DNA from: Pinibacter soli
GTDB lineage: Bacteria > Bacteroidota > Bacteroidia > Chitinophagales > Chitinophagaceae
Assembly (NCBI RefSeq): GCF_029961145.1
Contig: NZ_JASBRG010000007.1
Span: 57,897 to 121,896 of the forward strand
DNA: 64,000 nucleotides
Reading direction: 5' to 3'
The position numbers and the translations under genes were made by a program. The notes under the pieces were generated by a model. It had not been told where the DNA came from. It did not search any database and saw nothing but the letters and a program-made list of their open reading frames with translations. Below are positions 8,510 to 15,764 of the stretch, one piece after another. Positions within the stretch are counted from its first letter, which is position 1. Every line of letters begins with the position of its first letter.

Positions 8510-8712
8510 GAATTAGAAATTCATTCTGTGTAACATAACGAAGATGGCCTTTATCACTATATTGTAAAAGGCATCGACAAGCACAACTGACAAACTGTTA
8601 CGCTGTCAGTTGTGTTTGTCGATGCCTTCTCGTTCTTTAAGACAGACAAATATTCATAACGAAACGGAGACCTTAGGAATTCCTAATTTCTAGCTCCTAA
8701 TTCCTAACTCCT
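8501..8712. repeat. Inverted-repeat element (GGAATTAG family) with an inner 25-bp hairpin
   Basis: The outer arms are AGGAACTAGGAATTAGAAAT from 8501 and AATTTCTAGCTCCTAATTCC up to 8712. They overlap the last codons of the CLC gene and of the convergent plsC. Inside is the separate long hairpin at 8568-8628. Confidence 0.75.
8568..8628. terminator. Very stable 25-bp hairpin between convergent genes
   Basis: 8568-8592 pairs with 8604-8628 (AAGGCATCGACAAGC... against ...TTTGTCGATGCCTT) with a single G-T wobble and an 11-base loop. It lies between convergent genes. The T-run after it is weak (CTCGTTCTTT), so it may be a terminator, an mRNA 3'-end stabiliser or simply the core of the surrounding element. 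Confidence 0.55.
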
Positions 8713-9450
8713 GTATCTCCGTACCGCTTCTTCCATTTTCGCATGTACAATTTCCTTCAGTTTCGAAACATCATGGTGTGTCATGCCTGCGACCTCAACC
8801 GACTCTAAGAGTATGGCGCGGCAAATGCCCGGTGTAAATGAAAATACGCTGCTGTGGTGTAATCTTTTCACCGTATCAGGAAAGATCAACGGTTGAATAG
8901 GCGTTTGCGTTTCGATGGCAATACGGAATGCTCCATCGTAAAATGATTTTAGCGGCTGCGCAGTTTCGTTAAAAGTGCCTTCGGGAAAAATAAAGATCGA
9001 CACCCCGAAACGAATGAATTGCTTCAAGGTGCGAACGCTTCTGGCACGATTCTTTGCACTGCTGCGGTCAACCATAACCGCTGCATTTCGATATAAAAAG
9101 CCAAATAACGGAATCTTGCTCATTTCATATTTGCCCAGCGGACGCACGGGCTCACGAATGATCTTTACGATCATCGGAATATCCAGATAGGAAATATGAT
9201 TCGCTACAAACACACATGGCCGTTTTTCTGTTGACTTTGCTTCGTGGATTGTTTTGGGGTAAATGCCGATCAGCGTGAACCAGATGTCTGCCCATAGAGT
9301 ACAGAGCCTGAACATCATGTTGCCGCCCTTTATTCTGCCAAAAAAAGAAGCAATGAAAAAGAATGGCATGAGCAATAGCAACAGGACAACAAAGAGCGCC
9401 ATCGCGTAAAGTGAGTAAATAAGCTGGAAGGGTTTAATAATATACTTCAT
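8704..9450 (-). CDS. plsC: 1-acyl-sn-glycerol-3-phosphate acyltransferase (PlsC type)
   Basis: The 248-residue protein has N-terminal membrane helices followed by the acyltransferase motifs NHISYLD (84-90) and FPEGT (155-159), the catalytic and glycerophosphate-binding motifs of the PlsC family. It would acylate lysophosphatidic acid to phosphatidic acid at the inner membrane in phospholipid synthesis. Length is normal. An ornithine-lipid or related lysophospholipid acyltransferase is an alternative that motifs alone do not exclude. It lies upstream of no obvious partner; the DUF4258 gene starts 46 bases beyond its start on the same strand and is probably co-transcribed. Confidence 0.88.
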   Translation of the reverse strand: MKYIIKPFQLIYSLYAMALFVVLLLLLMPFFFIASFFGRIKGGNMMFRLCTLWADIWFTLIGIYPKTIHEAKSTEKRPCVFVANHISYLDIPMIVKIIREPVRPLGKYEMSKIPLFGFLYRNAAVMVDRSSAKNRARSVRTLKQFIRFGVSIFIFPEGTFNETAQPLKSFYDGAFRIAIETQTPIQPLIFPDTVKRLHHSSVFSFTPGICRAILLESVEVAGMTHHDVSKLKEIVHAKMEEAVRRYRS

Positions 9451-9495
9451 GTAAATTCCAGTAATAAAATCTAAACTTGGGTTTTCAAATATGCA

Positions 9496-9924
9496 TTAAT
9501 TGCAATTGCATTCAAAATCGTTATCCAGGTCAATGCAGGTCACAACTTTCGTGTCGGTTTCGCATTGGGCAAACACGATGCGCACGTGCTGTTGATCCTG
9601 TGTGTATCCTTCGAGTGCGTAAGTAGGGCAGGGCTGATCCTGCAGATTGCTTTTCTTATAATTGATGTTGCCTGTCTTCATGATGTCTTCCACTTCAGCT
9701 TGCGTGATGTGCCTGCATTTCATCCGGCATTTTGCATGTTGCGTGTAGTCAAGATAGCTGATTTTTCTGTTGAATCCGCGGCTGCGGGTAGTTTCGGGCT
9801 TGGCTTGAGGACCGTTATCGTCTGTTCTTTTGCCGTTATCATTCAAGCCGCGACAGGTACGAACAAAGAACAGCAATACAGCGAGTACGATTAAAAGGAA
9901 AAAGGGAACAAGCTTCTTTGTCAT
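9496..9924 (-). CDS. DUF4258 protein with membrane anchor, cysteine-rich
   Basis: Residues 4-22 form one hydrophobic helix, followed by a Gly/Asp/Arg-rich linker. A DUF4258 domain then starts at about residue 60 (YTQHAKCRMKCRHITQAEV, then DIMKTGNINY). The domain is unusually Cys-rich: CRMKC, DQPCP, AQCETDTKVVTC and a final ECNCN. If the anchor places the domain outside the cytoplasm, disulfides or metal binding are plausible; that is inference. DUF4258 members are of unknown function, some near toxin genes, but no partner is seen here. Confidence 0.75.
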   Translation of the reverse strand: MTKKLVPFFLLIVLAVLLFFVRTCRGLNDNGKRTDDNGPQAKPETTRSRGFNRKISYLDYTQHAKCRMKCRHITQAEVEDIMKTGNINYKKSNLQDQPCPTYALEGYTQDQQHVRIVFAQCETDTKVVTCIDLDNDFECNCN

Positions 9925-9972
9925 TATCGGAATTTAAACGGCCAAATCTAAAGCATTTTCTCTCAATGAGTT

Positions 9973-10265
9973 GAATTTCACGCAAAGACGCAAAGAGAAA
10001 ATCCAAGGGCGCAAAGAATTTCACGCGGCCAACACGGCGGAGCGGCGAGGCGGCGGTAAGTATGAATATTCATTTTTTTTCTGCATGTAAATGTTAACAA
10101 CAGTAAAGCAAGAAAATGCTAGTGAATTCATATCATCAACCATGCTTTGCGTCGCTGCTCCGCTGCGTTCGCTGCGAGAAACAAATCTCTGTGTGAAATT
10201 CTTTGCGTTCTTGGCTTTTATCTTTGCGCTTTTGCGTGAAACCGTTGCGCTTTTGCGTGAAATCC
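9973..10265. repeat. Inverted-repeat element (CGCAAAG family)
   Basis: The left arm from 9973 reads GAATTTCACGCAAAGACGCA and continues with more CGCAAAG words to about 10028. The right arm 10191-10265 has TTTGCG words in the opposite sense. Inner GC-rich segments (GCGGAGCGGCG... and ...CGCTGCTCCGC) also pair. It fills the gap between DUF4258 and mtaB and creates a false N-terminal extension for mtaB. Confidence 0.75.
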
Positions 10266-10274
10266 CCTTTTGCT

Positions 10275-10282
10275 TATCTTTG
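10275..10282 (+). promoter_or_regulatory. -7 box TATCTTTG directly before mtaB
   Basis: TATCTTTG ends only 7 bases before the ATG at 10290. Transcription starting at the usual distance would give an almost leaderless mRNA. The box supports the start at 10290 rather than one further upstream. Confidence 0.5.
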
Positions 10283-10289
10283 CGCCCTT

Positions 10290-11564
10290 ATGTCAGCAAG
10301 TAAATCAGTCGCATTTCACACATTGGGTTGTAAACTAAACTTTTCTGAAACCTCTTCTATTTCACGAATGATGGAGAATGAAGGTTTTGTGAAGAAGGAA
10401 TTCGACGACATTGCCGATGTTTACGTGATCAACACCTGTTCCGTAACCGATAATGCTGACAAAGAATGCCGCCAGATCGTGCGTCGCATTCAGCGCAAAT
10501 CTCCTGAAAGCCTGGTTATTATCACCGGCTGTTATGCACAATTGAAACCCAAAGAAATTTCTGAAATTCCGGGCGTTGACCTTGTGCTGGGAGCTGCTGA
10601 AAAATTCAATATTGCCAAGCATATTGCGGAACTCAGCAAAGGCGATTCTGCCAAAATCTCCAGTTGCGATATTGAAGAAGTTACCGGTTTCAATTCTTCT
10701 TTTTCTATAAACGATCGTACACGTACTTTCCTTAAAGTGCAGGACGGTTGTGATTATACCTGCTCATTTTGTACTATACCAATGGCCCGCGGTAAAAGCC
10801 GTAGTGATAGTATAGCAAATGTGATCCGCAATGCGGAAGAACTGGCTGCTAATGGTGTAAAAGAGATCGTGCTTACAGGTGTGAACCTCGGCGATTTTGG
10901 TAAAGGTCCGGATGGCAATAAAAAAAACGAAGAAAGCTTTTTTGATCTGGTACAGGCGCTTGATAAAGTGGAAGGTATTCAGCGCTACAGGATCTCATCT
11001 ATTGAGCCTAATTTGCTGACAAATGACATCATCACGTTTGTGGCAAACAGCGATAAGTTCATGCCGCACTTTCATATTCCATTGCAAAGCGGTAGCAATA
11101 AAACACTGGGTCAAATGCGTCGCCGCTACAAACGAGAATTGTACGCGGAACGAGTGCATCTTATTAAAACATTGATGCCGCATTGCGCGATTGGTGTGGA
11201 TGTGATCGTGGGCTTCCCAGGCGAGACTGGCGAAGATTTTAAAGAAACATTTGATTTCCTGCATTCTCTTGATGTGTCATATTTGCACGTGTTCACTTAC
11301 TCCGAACGCGACAATACACACGCACTTACTATAAACCCCGTTGTTCCTGTCAATGTGAGATATGAGCGTAATAAAACCTTGCGCAATCTGTCTTACATGA
11401 AAATGCAATACTTCACCGAACAACATGCCGGTCAAACAAGAAAAGTATTATTTGAGGGCCACGAAAAGAACGGCATGATGGAAGGCTATACCGACAACTA
11501 CATCAAGATTTCTGCACCGTTTAATGCTGAGTGGGTGAATGGGATTGTTGACTGGAAAGTCTAG
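10290..11564 (+). CDS. mtaB: tRNA (N6-threonylcarbamoyladenosine-37) methylthiotransferase MtaB
   Basis: This 424-residue radical-SAM enzyme adds the methylthio group to t6A37 of ANN-decoding tRNAs. The N-terminal MTTase domain has the three cluster cysteines Cys14 (LGCKLN), Cys50 (NTCSVTD) and Cys81 (GCYAQ). The radical-SAM motif CDYTCSFC gives Cys154, Cys158 and Cys161, and the C-terminus is TRAM-like. An upstream in-frame start at 10203 exists, but it lies inside a CGCAAAG repeat and upstream of the promoter box, so I use the ATG at 10290, which gives the family-typical MSASKSVAFHTLGCKLN start. Confidence 0.92.
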   Translation: MSASKSVAFHTLGCKLNFSETSSISRMMENEGFVKKEFDDIADVYVINTCSVTDNADKECRQIVRRIQRKSPESLVIITGCYAQLKPKEISEIPGVDLVLGAAEKFNIAKHIAELSKGDSAKISSCDIEEVTGFNSSFSINDRTRTFLKVQDGCDYTCSFCTIPMARGKSRSDSIANVIRNAEELAANGVKEIVLTGVNLGDFGKGPDGNKKNEESFFDLVQALDKVEGIQRYRISSIEPNLLTNDIITFVANSDKFMPHFHIPLQSGSNKTLGQMRRRYKRELYAERVHLIKTLMPHCAIGVDVIVGFPGETGEDFKETFDFLHSLDVSYLHVFTYSERDNTHALTINPVVPVNVRYERNKTLRNLSYMKMQYFTEQHAGQTRKVLFEGHEKNGMMEGYTDNYIKISAPFNAEWVNGIVDWKV

Positions 11565-11570
11565 ATGACG

Positions 11571-11718
11571 AATTTGAAAATTTGAAAATTTGAAAATGCT
11601 TCAGGTGCGTCTTCGCAAGTGATCTTCATTGTTCTTGCAATGCAAAAATGATTTAAATTAATAATGACACCTGCACAGACTGAATTTTCAAATCTTCAAA
11701 TTCCCACATTTTCAAATT
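11571..11718. repeat. Inverted-repeat element (TTTGAAAA family)
   Basis: The left arm 11571-11597 has three AATTTGAAA units. The right arm 11683-11718 has TTTTCAAATCTTCAAA and a second unit. The right arm supplies the TAA stop of the convergent GNAT gene. An inner CAGGTG/CACCTG pair extends the fold. Confidence 0.75.
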
Positions 11719-12274
11719 ATTCTCTTGGCTTGACCTGGGAATATATCACTGTATCTTCAAACACACCCTCCAGACTGAGTTTGTTTTCTTTAAAGTAGGC
11801 GTCGCGTGTGAAGCCCTTCTTTTCCAGCAATTTTGCAGATGGTATATTATTGGGGTGAATAGTTGCTTCGATGGAATGTAAATTCATTTTTTCGTAACCA
11901 TATTTTACCACAGCGTCAAAGGCTTCCTGTACTATTCCTTGCCGGTGGTATTTGCCGTTAAGCATGTAACCGATCTCGGCACGATAATCTTCTTTGTACA
12001 GATTTACAAAACCTATCATGCCCAGGAGAAACGGATTGTTTTTTAGAAATATACCCCAGTTGATGCCTTCATTGCTTTTCCTTCTTCTGGCGATTAATTC
12101 TATCAGACTAGTAACGTCCTGCAGGTTGGTAGCAACCGGACGGGAAATGTATTTCATCAATTCTTTATCCCTCCTTATTTCAAACAAGGCTTCTGCATCA
12201 TTGGCTGTGATTTCTTTCAGCTCCAATCGTTCAGTAACGAGCACGGGAAATGGCTCGAAGTTTACCTGCATCAT
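11717..12274 (-). CDS. GNAT N-acetyltransferase, RimJ/RimL type
   Basis: The protein has the ribosomal-protein-alanine acetyltransferase layout: TERLELKEITANDAEALFEI near the start, then GMIGFVNLYKEDYRAEIGYML, and the acetyl-CoA loop region RQGIVQEAF followed by HPNNIPSAKLLEKKGF. It would transfer acetyl from acetyl-CoA to an amine; the substrate is unknown. The frame extends upstream to 12340, but that part is encoded by a CACAGAGG repeat arm, so I use the ATG at 12274 (MMQVNFEPF; 12271 is equally possible). Its stop codon lies in the neighbouring repeat arm. Confidence 0.82.
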   Translation of the reverse strand: MMQVNFEPFPVLVTERLELKEITANDAEALFEIRRDKELMKYISRPVATNLQDVTSLIELIARRRKSNEGINWGIFLKNNPFLLGMIGFVNLYKEDYRAEIGYMLNGKYHRQGIVQEAFDAVVKYGYEKMNLHSIEATIHPNNIPSAKLLEKKGFTRDAYFKENKLSLEGVFEDTVIYSQVKPRE

Positions 12275-12336
12275 GGTGTGAAGGTTTTGTGAGATGCAAT
12301 GTAAGAAAAGGGGGAGAGATGCGATGCATCTTTTTT

Positions 12337-12422
12337 CCACAGAGGCACGGAATGCACTGAGTTTTATGAAGAGAAATTAACGTAAACCTTAGTAAAGCTC
12401 AGTGCCTTCTGTGCCTCTGTGG
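12337..12422. repeat. Inverted-repeat element (CACAGAGG family)
   Basis: CCACAGAGGCACGGAATGCA from 12337 pairs with the segment ending CTGTGCCTCTGTGG at 12422, about 29-base arms with a short spacer of about 28 bases. It sits between two minus-strand genes. Confidence 0.8.
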
Positions 12423-12428
12423 CAGATA

Positions 12429-12866
12429 TTATAAAGCCGGCATCATGTGCGTTGCTATGCCAATCCTGTTCCATGCATTGATGATAATGATTGCCATGAT
12501 CAGCTGGCCGATTGTTTTATCGTCAAAATATTTTGCTGCCTCCGCATAAGTTGCGTCGGAAACATGCTGATGGATTAAAGTCACTTCTTCCGTTAGTGCA
12601 AGGATAGCTCTTTCTTCAGGAGAGAAAAACGGCGTGTCGCGCCACACGGAAAGTGCATAAATCCTTTGCTCTGTTTCGCCGAGTTTGCGGGCATCTTTGG
12701 TGTGCTTGTCAATACAATAAGAACAACCGTTGATTTGCGAAGCCCTTATCTTGATCATCTCTTTGTGCAGCGGAGCAATATTAGTGGTCGCTAAAAATTT
12801 ATCGAACTCGATCATTGCCTTGTACGCTTCCGGATTTGTTTCGTTCATTTTGATTCTTGTGCTCAT
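12429..12866 (-). CDS. Carboxymuconolactone decarboxylase / AhpD-like protein
   Basis: The 145-residue protein shows the AhpD-type redox motif CSYC followed by IDKHTKDARKLGE, preceded by EMIKIRASQING. The Cys pair and nearby His form the peroxidase-type active site of the CMD family, so thiol-dependent peroxide or alkylhydroperoxide reduction is likelier than the name-giving decarboxylation. Next upstream on the same strand is a Crp-like regulator, a pairing I regard as common in Bacteroidota, which suggests oxidative or electrophile stress control. A palindrome covers the predicted transcription start. Confidence 0.88.
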   Translation of the reverse strand: MSTRIKMNETNPEAYKAMIEFDKFLATTNIAPLHKEMIKIRASQINGCSYCIDKHTKDARKLGETEQRIYALSVWRDTPFFSPEERAILALTEEVTLIHQHVSDATYAEAAKYFDDKTIGQLIMAIIIINAWNRIGIATHMMPAL

Positions 12867-12868
12867 GA

Positions 12869-12894
12869 GTAAGTTTTTTACTTACACAAAGGTG
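12869..12894 (-). promoter_or_regulatory. Promoter and GTAAGT palindrome before the AhpD-like gene
   Basis: On the minus strand CACCTTTG (12887-12894) is one mismatch from TAnnTTTG. It is followed at once by the perfect palindrome GTAAGT-N5-ACTTAC (12869-12885), which ends 2 bases before the ATG. Its placement at +1 suggests an operator. The outer half-sites resemble those at 33239-33280. Confidence 0.45.
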
Positions 12895-12904
12895 GGGCAG
12901 TTGG

Positions 12905-13022
12905 GAATTTGAAAAACTTGAAGTAGTTCAAGAAATGGAAAATTGAAAGTTGAAAGTTGAATTGCTGTGGATCAGGAAAGCCTAATTGAATTAGAACAAT
13001 CATTTTCAATTTTCAAATTATT
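12905..13022. repeat. Degenerate inverted-repeat element (TTTGAAAA / GTTGAAA family)
   Basis: GAATTTGAAAAACTTGAA and GGAAAATTGAAAGTTGAAAG lie on the left; TTTTCAATTTTCAAATTATT on the right overlaps the stop of the Crp-like gene. Pairing is weaker than in other elements. Confidence 0.5.
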
Positions 13023-13587
13023 TCCCCGCTCTTATCTTACTCAAAAACTCCGCCGAGAATCCCAGGTACGACGCGAGCATGTACTGCGGAATGCGTTGAA
13101 TAAATTCAGGAAACAAATTGCTGAAATGGAGATAGCGTTCTTTGCCAGTCATACCGTAAATATACCGGATACGCATTTGCGAAGCGGCGTATGCTTTTTG
13201 AATAATAATGCGAAAATAGCGCTCCATTTGCGGAAGCTTTTGAAACATTTCATCCTGCATATTTCTTCTTACGATCAACACTTCGGTTGGTTCGATCGCT
13301 TGAATAAAAAAAGACGCGGGCCTGCCTGTTTCATAACTCATGTAATCGCTCAGCCACCAGTTTTCAATAGCAAATTGAGTTATTTGCTCGGCTTTCAATT
13401 CATTTAAAAAATAGGAGCGAAGACATCCTTTCAAAACAAAATAATTGCCTGAGCAAACCCGGCCTTCTTTTACCAGCAGTTCTTTTTTCTTTACCGTAGC
13501 AATCTCAACGAACTCCAACAAAATGTTGGCTTCGGCATTGGAAAGCGGAACAAATTTTCTGACGTGATCAATAAAAGCAGCGGGCAT
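13018..13587 (-). CDS. Crp-like transcription regulator
   Basis: The 189-residue protein has a cyclic-nucleotide-binding beta-roll (roughly residues 20-115, with KKKELLVKEGRVCSGNYFV and FFIQAIEPTEVLIV) and a short C-terminal helix-turn-helix (IPQYMLASYLGFSAEFLSKIR). It ends soon after the recognition helix, as many Bacteroidota Crp-like proteins do. It probably binds DNA as a dimer. It precedes the AhpD-like gene on the same strand and likely regulates it; no ligand can be assigned. Confidence 0.85.
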   Translation of the reverse strand: MPAAFIDHVRKFVPLSNAEANILLEFVEIATVKKKELLVKEGRVCSGNYFVLKGCLRSYFLNELKAEQITQFAIENWWLSDYMSYETGRPASFFIQAIEPTEVLIVRRNMQDEMFQKLPQMERYFRIIIQKAYAASQMRIRYIYGMTGKERYLHFSNLFPEFIQRIPQYMLASYLGFSAEFLSKIRAGK

Positions 13588-13614
13588 TTGTTGAGTTTAT
13601 TGCTTAAGAATATC

Positions 13615-13763
13615 AACGTGGATTTTCATGATTGTCATGATTTGTTAAGATCTTTTGATTTGGGATTAAAACTTCAGATTATTGGCGGAGAAACCCTGTT
13701 GAAAAATCTCACCCAAAATTTCAAATCATAACGAATCTTCATCACTCTAAAATCTGCGTTCCT
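13615..13763. repeat. Inverted-repeat element (CAGATTTTCATGATTGTCATGAT family)
   Basis: The left arm 13615-13665 (GATTTTCATGATTGTCATGA, then TTTGTTAAGATC) pairs with 13712-13763 (TCAAATCATAACGAATCTTC ... AATCTGCGTTCC). It lies just upstream of the Crp-like gene. Confidence 0.75.
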
Positions 13764-13834
13764 CCCCCAAAAAAAGGTAATTGCGAAGGTCAGAAATAAA
13801 TTTTCTACCCTGTTCGTTTTGGCTATTTTTCATT

Positions 13835-13866
13835 TAACTTTAGTGTTCACCAAAGAAAAAGGAGGT
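13835..13866 (+). promoter_or_regulatory. Promoter-like box and perfect Shine-Dalgarno sequence of the mini-ORF
   Basis: TAACTTTA at 13835-13842 is one base from TAnnTTTG. AAAGGAGGT at 13858-13866 is complementary to the 16S rRNA 3' end and lies 4 bases before the ATG at 13871. Strong Shine-Dalgarno sequences are rare in Bacteroidota and nearly absent elsewhere in this window, which makes this one notable. Confidence 0.5.
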
Positions 13867-13870
13867 ATTC

Positions 13871-13918
13871 ATGCAATCTACAGATAAATCATGGACGCCT
13901 TCGGTTATTATCGCGTAA
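13871..13918 (+). CDS. 15-residue mini-ORF, leader-peptide-like
   Basis: ATG at 13871 follows a perfect Shine-Dalgarno sequence and encodes MQSTDKSWTPSVIIA before TAA at 13916. Downstream are a hairpin CGGTTA/TAACCG (13902-13921) that includes the stop codon, a second hairpin CTGACC/GGTCAG (13945-13960) and a terminator. A second overlapping frame, 13891-13935, encodes MDAFGYYRVTGLSP but has no ribosome site of its own. The layout is that of an attenuation leader, but no plus-strand gene follows; the next gene is the convergent MATE exporter. It is an orphan leader, a stand-alone small protein or a ribosome-sensing RNA. Function unknown. Confidence 0.5.
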   Translation: MQSTDKSWTPSVIIA

Positions 13919-13961
13919 CCGGGCTTTCTCCATAAAAATAATCTGCTGACCTTGGGTCAGA

Positions 13962-13988
13962 AGCCTTTCGCTTGCGGAGGGCTTTTTT
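13962..13988 (+). terminator. Rho-independent terminator after the mini-ORF
   Basis: AGCCTTTCGC and GCGGAGGGCT (13962-13983) pair over ten positions including G-T wobbles; with the innermost pairs open this leaves a small loop. A run of six T follows on the plus strand. A smaller hairpin CTGACC-TTG-GGTCAG lies just before. Confidence 0.75.
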
Positions 13989-13994
13989 ATTTTT

Positions 13995-14162
13995 AACCGC
14001 AAAGGGCGCAAAGGATGCGCAAAGAGAACGAAGGGTTTCTAATCGAATACGTTTTGCCTAAAAGAAGAAAGGAGTGTTTATGCTTCTATCAATCTCTCTT
14101 GCTGTTCTCCAATGTTGTAAAAGCTTTGCGTTCTTTGCGCAACCTTTGAGTTCTTTGCGGTT
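13995..14162. repeat. Inverted-repeat element (CGCAAAG family)
   Basis: AACCGCAAAGGGCGCAAAGG at 13995 pairs with the segment ending GAGTTCTTTGCGGTT near 14162. It starts directly after the mini-ORF terminator and ends just before the stop of the convergent MATE gene. Confidence 0.8.
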
Positions 14163-14172
14163 TAAAAAAAGA

Positions 14173-15576
14173 TCACACTTTAACCAATTTCCACTTTCCT
14201 CTTGTAAATACGATCACGGAAATCACGGTCATTAGGCTTTCTGCAATGGGTATTGCCGCGAACACACCTTTGGGACCAAGCTTCCAATAGATGGCCATTA
14301 AATAAGCTATGGGTATTTGAAAAAGCCAGAAACCAAACAGGTTAATAACAGTTGGTGTTCTTGTGTCTCCGGCGCCGTTGAAGGCATTCATCATTACCAT
14401 GCCAACTCCATAAAAAATATATCCTGTGCTCACAATTGTTATTGCGTTGATCGCGACTTTTTCCGCGATCGGATCATCATTCAAAAATCGCACGATATTA
14501 GTACCCCACGCAAAGAAAAGTAGCGTGACCATCAACATGAAAATAGCATTATAGAGTGCGGTTTGCCAGACACTTTTTTCGGCACGGTCCAATTGTTTGG
14601 CGCCAAGATTTTGCCCCACTAGTGTTGCAGCTGCATTGCTCAATCCCCAGGCGGGCAGAATGAAGAACGTGATGATGCGCAATGCTACCTGGTAGCCTGC
14701 CATCACATCCTTACCAAATTCAGAAACAATTCTTGCGAGGAATATCCAACTCGCAGAACCGATCAGGAACTGTAAAGTGCCCGTCCAGGCAATGTTGAAC
14801 AATGATCTGATCATTTTGAAATCAGGAATAAAATGTTCCTTATAAATTTTCAACACACCATTTCCTTTAAACAAATGGTACAATTGATATACTACACCGA
14901 TGCCGCGTCCGCATGTGGTAGCAATCGCCGCGCCTTTAAGACCCAATTCAGGGAAAGGTCCCCAGCCTTTGATCAACGCAGGACAAAGGAGGATGTTGCA
15001 AATGTTTGCGATCCACAGGCTTTTCATGGCTATTGCCGCATCACCAGCTCCACGAAATACACCGTTTATAAGGTAGAGCAACATCACGAAAATGCTACCG
15101 CCAAAAACGATTCTTGTGTATATGGCGCCGTTTTCAACCACCTGCTGATCCGCGCCCATCAGCGACAGGATATTATGAGAGAAGATAATTCCAAGTATAC
15201 TAATAACAAGTGTAAAAGCCAATGCAAGCAATACAGATTGAATGGCCGATTTTGCCGCAGCCTCCGGATTTTTCTCGCCAATACGTCTTGCTACCGTTGC
15301 TGTTGCCGCCATGCTTAAGCCGATAGCCACGGAGTATACAATAGTTAAAACCGACTCTGTTAAACCAACGGTTGCGACAGCGCCATTGCCGAGTTTGCCC
15401 ACAAAGTAAATGTCTACAATGGCAAACACTGACTCCATCATCATTTCAAGGATCATGGGAATCGCCAGCAAAAGCACCGCCTTGCTTATATTTCCTTTTG
15501 TATAATCCTGCGGAGGTCCGTCAATAGCGAGTTTTAGAAAAGATATAGAACGTGCAAAAAAACCTTTATGCGTCAT
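14173..15576 (-). CDS. MATE family efflux transporter
   Basis: The 467-residue integral membrane protein has twelve hydrophobic segments in two similar halves, beginning ISKAVLLLAIPMILEMMMESVFAIVDIYFVGKLG and repeating the pattern after the midpoint (MIRSLFNIAWTGTLQFLIGS...). These are the hallmarks of Na+- or H+-driven MATE exporters of drugs and cationic compounds. The substrate is unknown. The N-terminal 30 residues (MTHKGFFARSISFLKLAIDG) are an amphipathic extension. It is flanked by hairpin elements on both sides and is monocistronic. Confidence 0.9.
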   Translation of the reverse strand: MTHKGFFARSISFLKLAIDGPPQDYTKGNISKAVLLLAIPMILEMMMESVFAIVDIYFVGKLGNGAVATVGLTESVLTIVYSVAIGLSMAATATVARRIGEKNPEAAAKSAIQSVLLALAFTLVISILGIIFSHNILSLMGADQQVVENGAIYTRIVFGGSIFVMLLYLINGVFRGAGDAAIAMKSLWIANICNILLCPALIKGWGPFPELGLKGAAIATTCGRGIGVVYQLYHLFKGNGVLKIYKEHFIPDFKMIRSLFNIAWTGTLQFLIGSASWIFLARIVSEFGKDVMAGYQVALRIITFFILPAWGLSNAAATLVGQNLGAKQLDRAEKSVWQTALYNAIFMLMVTLLFFAWGTNIVRFLNDDPIAEKVAINAITIVSTGYIFYGVGMVMMNAFNGAGDTRTPTVINLFGFWLFQIPIAYLMAIYWKLGPKGVFAAIPIAESLMTVISVIVFTRGKWKLVKV

Positions 15577-15580
15577 GGAG

Positions 15581-15703
15581 AATTAATAATTAATAGTTAT
15601 TGCACCATACGTACAATGCAAGCTGCCGTACCATCGAATTTTTGAGGATAACATTCAACAACGAATGTAGCCCTCTTAATTATTAATTCTTAATTATTAA
15701 TTG
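15581..15703. repeat. Inverted-repeat element (AATTAATAATTAA family)
   Basis: AATTAATAATTAATAGTTAT at 15581 pairs with TAATTATTAATTCTTAATTA (15677 onward). It lies between the start of the MATE gene and the lipoprotein gene, so it is upstream of both. Confidence 0.7.
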
Positions 15704-15764
15704 TTTTCTCCCCTGTGGTTCAATTTTTGCATAGCAGCTAAATCAAAATAACTACATTCATTGT

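Noticed and set aside
10203-10289. N-terminal extension of mtaB
   Set aside because: The extra 29 codons are read from a CGCAAAG repeat arm and lie upstream of the -7 box; MtaB proteins begin near the ATG at 10290.
11571-11718. Possible CRISPR array because of regularly repeated words
   Set aside because: Repeats are 7-10 bases, adjacent without spacers, and the second half is the inverse complement; no cas genes are present. The same holds for the other elements.
12275-12340. N-terminal extension of the GNAT gene
   Set aside because: The extension runs into a CACAGAGG repeat arm and has no resemblance to acetyltransferase N-termini.
14080-14235. Plus-strand frame starting at ATG 14080 with an AAAGGAG just upstream
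   Set aside because: Most of it is the right arm of a CGCAAAG element and the antisense of the MATE gene end; the encoded peptide is low in information.
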